Of a stretch of DNA of 41,036 bases, positions 37,119 through 41,036 are shown piece after piece. Each line of letters begins with the position of its first letter. Position 1 is the first letter of the stretch. Made by a program: the position numbers and the translations under genes. The notes under the pieces were generated by a model. That model was not told where the DNA came from and made no database searches. It worked only from the letters and a program-made list of their open reading frames with translations. The DNA is from Strigomonas culicis (taxonomy: Eukaryota > Euglenozoa > Kinetoplastea > Trypanosomatida > Trypanosomatidae), in the NCBI GenBank assembly GCA_000482145.1, contig AUXH01000103.1, positions 1-41,036 of the forward strand, read 5' to 3'.

Positions 37119-37569
37119 CAAATAAGAAGCGAGAACATATATTAAAAAGAAAAGAATACCAAACAAAACGCAAAAAAAAAACGTGTCGAGACGATTGCGA
37201 GGGTGTATGCTGTGTTAGTGTCTGGTTGGATAAAATCACATAACTTAATAAAAATTATGCTTCTTTCTTTTCTTCTTTCGGTTTTCGATGCCAAGAAGAT
37301 GCATTTGACTTAGCAAGACCAAAACTAATAACAAACAAACAAACAAACAAAAAAACATGTTTTTCAAGAACTCTGCTCTTCTTTATACATTGACGATGCT
37401 CAGCTCCAAAAACAGCTTGTATATCCGTTTCTCTCTTTCTTCTCTTCCTCTAGCACATAGTCTCTTGCTTCCCGAGAAGGAGAGAGATCCTCACACTTAT
37501 ACTTGCACCTTTGCTGTACACCTACGTGTGCTATACATACCGACACACACACACCAAGAACAAAAAAAC
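37119..37569. other. Spacer with polypyrimidine tract and splice acceptor
   Basis: Has a CAAA-type repeat (37331-37352) and a pyrimidine run at 37427-37450 with an AG at 37452-37453. An in-frame ATG at 37357 lies upstream of this acceptor, which is why the downstream ATG is chosen for the SFT2 gene. Confidence 0.65.
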
Positions 37570-38211
37570 ATGGCCTCTCTTGTTTCGGAGTATATCAAGC
37601 TAGACCACCTGAGCGCCGCCAGCAAAATGAAGGAGAACCTCAGCTCCCTGGCCGGCGGCGGCGACTACAGCCGCGAGGAGCGGGACGAGCTGAAGGGTAG
37701 CTACGAGAGCGCGAGCGCGCGGGACGGCGGCAGCCAGCGCCGCGGCCAAGGGCCTGACGGCGGCGCGCCGAAGCAGGAACAGATGGAGCGGCCCCTTTTT
37801 TGCTTCACGTCGCTGTCCTACAATCAGCGCCTCATCGGTTTTCTGATCGCGGCCGGCATTGGCTTTCTGTTCTGCATCTTCTCCTGGGTGACGGCCTTCC
37901 GCCGACTGTACGGCACCTTCGCTTTCATCTACACGGTCGCGAACGTGCTGCTGCTGCTGAGCACCACGCTGCTGTGCAGCCCGCTGGCGCAGGTCGCACA
38001 CTTGCGGCAGATGCACCGCCTCATCCCCTTGATCCTGTTCGTTATTCTGTTGATTGTGACCTATATCGTGGCACTTGTCGCCAAGATAGCGGGTCTGGTG
38101 GTTTTTTTCGTCCTCCTGCAGCTGCTGGCCATGGCGTGGTACTGCCTGAGCTACATCCCGTCCCTGTGGGAGAAGCTGTTGGGCTGCCTGCCTTGCGGGA
38201 AGCGCCACTAG
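37570..38211 (+). CDS. SFT2-domain vesicle transport protein
   Basis: 213 aa from the ATG at 37570 (MASLVSEYIK). A hydrophilic cytosolic N-terminus (1-80, Gly/Ser/Arg-rich) precedes four membrane helices: about 88-108, 116-138, 151-171 and 173-195. Family motifs are clear: LSYNQRLIGFLIAAGIGFL, YTVANVLLLLSTTLLCSPL and LLAMAWYCLSYIPS closely follow the SFT2/Got1 pattern. SFT2 proteins work in Golgi membranes in retrograde endosome-to-Golgi transport, with t-SNARE function. The C-terminus ends in a short cysteine-containing cytosolic tail (LGCLPCGKRH) that could be palmitoylated. An alternative start at 37357 would add 71 residues but lies upstream of the likely splice acceptor. Confidence 0.92.
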   Translation: MASLVSEYIKLDHLSAASKMKENLSSLAGGGDYSREERDELKGSYESASARDGGSQRRGQGPDGGAPKQEQMERPLFCFTSLSYNQRLIGFLIAAGIGFLFCIFSWVTAFRRLYGTFAFIYTVANVLLLLSTTLLCSPLAQVAHLRQMHRLIPLILFVILLIVTYIVALVAKIAGLVVFFVLLQLLAMAWYCLSYIPSLWEKLLGCLPCGKRH

Positions 38212-38329
38212 ACGGCAAGGCACACAAGGCACCAATAGAGAATACTGTATACTTTCAAAAGACAGAAACAGAAAAAAACAAAACAAAACAAAACATAGAG
38301 AATACAAAAACTGCAAAGCAGTATACTTT

Positions 38330-38415
38330 TTTTTTTCCTCCCTCTCCCTTTTCTGTTGTGCTTCCAACCACTATCCTTGGCTTTCCTCTCTACCCCTCTC
38401 TCACCCTTATATCAG
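38330..38415 (+). promoter_or_regulatory. Polypyrimidine tract and trans-splice acceptor of the carrier gene
   Basis: About 80 bases almost wholly T and C, ending in the AG at 38414-38415, 30 bases upstream of the carrier ATG at 38446. This is the layout expected for spliced-leader addition and also supports that start. Confidence 0.65.
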
Positions 38416-38445
38416 TACACCCCCTCCCCCCTCGTCGCGCTTTCT

Positions 38446-39336
38446 ATGAACACAACGGCGATTGCTTTTCTCTCCGGCTGGTGCGGCGGCGTCATCGGCT
38501 GCCTCTGCAGCTTCCCCTTCGACACGGTCAAGACACTCATGCAGCACGCGCCCGCCTCGTACAGCTCGGTGGTGGGCACGAGCCACCTCGTGTACCGCAT
38601 GAGTGGCGTCCGCGGCTTCTACCACGGCGCGGCGGCCCCCATCACGTGCGTCGGCGCCATCACCGCCGTCATCTTCGTCACCTACAGCGCGACCGAGCAG
38701 CTCGCCGCCGCGCTGCTGCGCCCGGCGGACGCGCGGCTGCCGCTGTGGGCCGTGGGGCTGTGCGGCGCCGCGACCGGTGTGGTGTCCTCGTGCGTGCAGG
38801 GCCCCGCGGAGCTGGTGAAGGTGCGGCAGCAGACCGCCGTCAGTGCCGGCCGCGACCACCGCCTCGCGCACGTGCTGCGCGCGCTCTACCGCGAGGGCGG
38901 TGGGCTGCGCGGCTTCACCGCCGGCTTCGGCGCCACGCTCTGCCGCGACGTGCCGGGGTCGCTGCTGTGGTTCGGCAGCTACGAGGCGGTGCGGCGCGGC
39001 TGCGCGCCGGCGGACGGGCACCACCCCAGCCCCGTGGTCTCGCTGCTCGCCGGCGGTGTCGCCGGCTTCGTCTGCTACGGCGTCGTGCAGCCGATGGACG
39101 TGGTGAAGACAGTGCTGCAGACGGACGCGCGGCCGCCGGGGCAGCGGCGGCGGTACGCGGCGGTGGCGCGGGACATCCTGCAGCGGCGCGGGCTGCGCGG
39201 CTTCTACGCCGGCGTGTGGCCGTCGCTGGGGCGGGCGGTCGTGGCCAACGCGGCGGTGTTCGCGGGTCGCGACGGCTGTGCGCAGTACCTCGAGCGCTGG
39301 CGCAGTCACCGTGCCGCCGATGGGCCGCCGCACTGA
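38446..39336 (+). CDS. Mitochondrial carrier family (SLC25) protein
   Basis: 296 aa, the usual length. Three repeats each carry the carrier signature: PFDTVK (24-29), PAELVK (120-125) and PMDVVK (216-221), with G-rich helices following, such as GVRGFYHGAAAP and GLRGFTAGFGATLCRDVPGS. These transport metabolites over the inner mitochondrial membrane. CRDVPGS and QPMDVVKT recall the acylcarnitine and basic-amino-acid branch (SLC25A20/29/45-like), so a carnitine-type or amino-acid substrate is suggested but not proved. The start is the ATG at 38446; the upstream frame is the polypyrimidine tract. Codons are almost all GC-ending. Confidence 0.93.
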   Translation: MNTTAIAFLSGWCGGVIGCLCSFPFDTVKTLMQHAPASYSSVVGTSHLVYRMSGVRGFYHGAAAPITCVGAITAVIFVTYSATEQLAAALLRPADARLPLWAVGLCGAATGVVSSCVQGPAELVKVRQQTAVSAGRDHRLAHVLRALYREGGGLRGFTAGFGATLCRDVPGSLLWFGSYEAVRRGCAPADGHHPSPVVSLLAGGVAGFVCYGVVQPMDVVKTVLQTDARPPGQRRRYAAVARDILQRRGLRGFYAGVWPSLGRAVVANAAVFAGRDGCAQYLERWRSHRAADGPPH

Positions 39337-39550
39337 GGCGTCCCCGCTCTTCTTGTTTCTTTTTCTTCGTCTTGTTTTGTTGTCTCATATCGCTATCGTT
39401 TGAGAGGACCGTGTGGTTTCTTCTCGTTCCCCCCACGCTAGGGGTCTGTGAACACAGTGCAGCAGTGCGGCTGGCGCAATGGAACACGAGATGGTGGTGC
39501 TGTGACACGCACGCGCATGGGATGATAGCGCTTTGCCAGTGCTGCCCACC

Positions 39551-39610
39551 CTCCTCCTCCTCCTCCTTTTTTTCCTTTCTCTCTCTCTTCTTATCTCTGA
39601 CGCTACTTAG
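39551..39610 (+). promoter_or_regulatory. Polypyrimidine tract and trans-splice acceptor of the TSEN-like gene
   Basis: CCT repeats and T/C runs over about 45 bases, followed by the AG at 39609-39610, 12 bases before the ATG at 39623. Confidence 0.6.
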
Positions 39611-39622
39611 TGATACGCTGCG

Positions 39623-40306
39623 ATGTCACAGGATGCCGTTGAGGTGGCGCAGGGAGGGCTGGCGGCCGCGCCCGCGCCGGTGACCACCATCACCGTCGAC
39701 CGCATGAAGGGTGTGCTGTTCCTGCTGCAGGAGGGTGCGGGTGACGGGCCGGCGCCGCTGCCCTTCATGGAAGGGCACTTTGCGCACATGAAGAAGAAAC
39801 TATACGGCTGGGCGCTCAGCGTGGAGGAGCTGAGTTACCTCCAGTGGCTCGCCGCGGCGCCGGCGAGTGGCGGCGCGCCCGCGCCGCACTGCCTCGGCGC
39901 CGTGCCGCCCTTCGCGGTGGCGCTCGCCACGGCGGCGCTGCGCGACGCGCTGCAGGCGATGCAGGCGCGGCACCCGCTGGCGTGCGGCCTCTACCGCGCG
40001 CTCGCGCCGGTCTGCCTGCTGCGGCACGGCTCGCAGTTCGGCGCGCAGTACATCGGCTACGCACCCGACACCGTGAAGCGCGGCCGCGTCGCGCACGGCG
40101 AGCGGCTCTATTACCTCGGGCCGCTCTCCGCGCCGGAGGCGGTGGCGGCTGCGCGCGTGGCGGCGAGCGTCGGCAAGGTCGCCTGCGTGTGCACGCCGGC
40201 GCGCGGCGGCGGCGCGGCGGCGGACTGGGCGATGGTGGAGCTGTGCGGGGAGCGACCGCAACGCGAGCGGCGAAAGAAGCGACGGCTGGAGCCGTCCGCG
40301 TCGTAG
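39623..40306 (+). CDS. tRNA splicing endonuclease-like subunit (TSEN34/TSEN2 type)
   Basis: 227 aa. The C-terminal half matches the tRNA-intron endonuclease catalytic fold: LYRALAPVCLLRHGSQFGAQYIGY resembles the helix-strand block ending in FGADYxxY, followed by AHGERLYY and AARVAASVGKVACVC. The putative catalytic triad is Y146 (or Y143), H158 and K185, with spacing close to archaeal EndA. The N-terminal half (1-120) is helical and Ala-rich, with MKKKLYGWALSVEELSYLQWL typical of TSEN34-like N-domains. The tail is basic (RERRKKRRLEP), perhaps for RNA binding or nuclear import. Trypanosomatids have few tRNA introns (tRNA-Tyr is the known case), so the enzyme should act on few substrates. Alternative: a related structural subunit. 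Confidence 0.75.
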   Translation: MSQDAVEVAQGGLAAAPAPVTTITVDRMKGVLFLLQEGAGDGPAPLPFMEGHFAHMKKKLYGWALSVEELSYLQWLAAAPASGGAPAPHCLGAVPPFAVALATAALRDALQAMQARHPLACGLYRALAPVCLLRHGSQFGAQYIGYAPDTVKRGRVAHGERLYYLGPLSAPEAVAAARVAASVGKVACVCTPARGGGAAADWAMVELCGERPQRERRKKRRLEPSAS

Positions 40307-40528
40307 CAGTGTCGTGGGCGCCCTCCCTCTGGACGTGTATAGTAAAAACCAAAACAAAATCTTTATTTCTTTAAATGGTAACCAACCGTACTTTTTTTTT
40401 TTTCATATCTGCCGTTGAGATCGCCGGTGGGCATTTGCTACGTCATCTTTCTCTCTTCTCTCTTTTTCTTTTTCTTCTATCCACTCGTGTTAACAACTCG
40501 CTAGTTAAGTGTAAAAGAGAAAACAGAC

Positions 40529-41036
40529 ATGGGCTGCCAGCGTGTTTCCTACCGCCGCCGCATGCACTATGCTACGCGCGGCAACCGCATGAAGGTCGTG
40601 CGCACCCCCGGCAACCGCCTCGTGCTGCAGAAGCGCACGAAGCGCTCCCAGGGCATCCACACGCCGTGGGTGCTGGGCCACAAGCGCCTCGGCGGCACCA
40701 AGGCGCTGCGCCACATCGACGCGCGCCTGGCCTCGCGCCACGCGAAGACGGTGTCGCGCGCCTACGGCGGCGTGCTGAGCCACGACCAGGTCCGCGACCG
40801 CGTCGTCCGCGCCTTCCTCATCGAGGAGCAGCGCATCGTGAAGAAGGCTCTCGCCACCCGCGAGCGCTCCCACCGCCTGCGCCGCCGCACGCTCAACAAG
40901 CGCAAGAAGAAAGAGGGCGCGAAGGAGGCCGTTGCGAAGCGCGTCGCTGGCAAGACGCTCACCAAGAAGCCGGCTGCCAAGAAGCCCAACACGACCCGCA
41001 CCCCCGTCGGCGCCAAGCTCGCGACCAAGAAGAAGT
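40529..41036 (+). CDS. 60S ribosomal protein eL34, cut at the window edge
   Basis: 169 codons from the ATG at 40529 to the end of the window, where the last base is a single T that could begin a stop codon. The N-terminus (MGCQRVSYRRRMHYATRGNR) and the blocks TPGNRLVLQKRTKRSQGIHTPW, LGGTKALRHID and RTVSRAYGG-like (KTVSRAYGGVLSH) identify eL34, a component of the large cytosolic ribosomal subunit. The C-terminal 50 residues are a Lys/Ala-rich extension (KKPAAKKPNTTR) like that of other trypanosomatid eL34 proteins. A polypyrimidine tract (40447-40480) and an AG at 40503-40504 lie just upstream. Probably complete apart from the stop codon. Confidence 0.95.
   Translation, partial: MGCQRVSYRRRMHYATRGNRMKVVRTPGNRLVLQKRTKRSQGIHTPWVLGHKRLGGTKALRHIDARLASRHAKTVSRAYGGVLSHDQVRDRVVRAFLIEEQRIVKKALATRERSHRLRRRTLNKRKKKEGAKEAVAKRVAGKTLTKKPAAKKPNTTRTPVGAKLATKKK

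Noticed and set aside
37357..37569. N-terminal extension of the SFT2 protein from the ATG at 37357
   Set aside because: It lies upstream of the best polypyrimidine tract and splice AG, and SFT2 proteins do not need it.
1..41036. CRISPR arrays, insertion sequences, retroelements or rRNA genes
   Set aside because: I saw no regularly spaced direct repeats, transposase or reverse-transcriptase motifs, terminal repeats or rRNA-like sequence in the window.

Overview
The window looks like nuclear DNA from a kinetoplastid protist, most likely a trypanosomatid. All protein genes are intronless. Every gene I accept between 856 and 17700 is on the minus strand, and every one from 21242 to 41036 is on the plus strand. 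The two sets are separated by a roughly 3.5 kb gene-poor divergent strand-switch region that holds one tRNA-Asn gene. Genes are preceded by long polypyrimidine tracts and an AG on the coding strand, as expected for trans-splice acceptors. Coding sequence is mostly GC-rich while spacers are AT-rich with many (TA)n, poly-T and (GT)n runs. I cannot name the genus; the AT-rich spacers do not look like Leishmania, and a cysteine synthase gene is reported as absent from T. brucei.

Left (leftward) unit, moving away from the switch: a Nudix hydrolase of the NUDT5 type, a Tectonic-family ciliary transition-zone protein, a small probably mitochondrial protein, a WD40-repeat protein, a degenerate J-domain-like protein, a small EF-hand protein, an F-box-like protein with a C-terminal membrane segment, an unrecognised protein, cysteine synthase, a UPF0652/DUF2009 protein and the SRP receptor alpha subunit.

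Centre (17701-21241): the putative RNA polymerase II start domain. The plus strand is A/C-rich with C-tracts on the left and G/T-rich with G-tracts on the right, turning over near 19.0-19.2 kb, so each transcribed strand begins G/T-rich. A minus-strand tRNA-Asn(GTT) sits in the right half.

Right (rightward) unit: a mitochondrial-looking protein, a calmodulin-like protein, a large membrane PAS/histidine-kinase-like/receiver/Ser-Thr kinase, a Nup155/170-like nucleoporin, a small mitochondrial-looking protein, a 1.8 kb AT-rich gene-free stretch, a CLP1-like protein with an altered P-loop, a long NDUFAF3/DUF498-domain protein, SFT2, a mitochondrial carrier, a TSEN-like tRNA splicing endonuclease subunit and ribosomal protein eL34, cut at or just before its stop.

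The most unusual large-scale signal is a compositional gradient: third-position GC is low in genes beside the strand switch (about 25-50% in hand counts) and rises to 85-98% farther out on both arms. One gene (23892-26819) contains the transition inside its own reading frame.

As is usual for such units, neighbours need not share a pathway; grouping by function is weak here. All family calls come from reading motifs by eye, without database searches.
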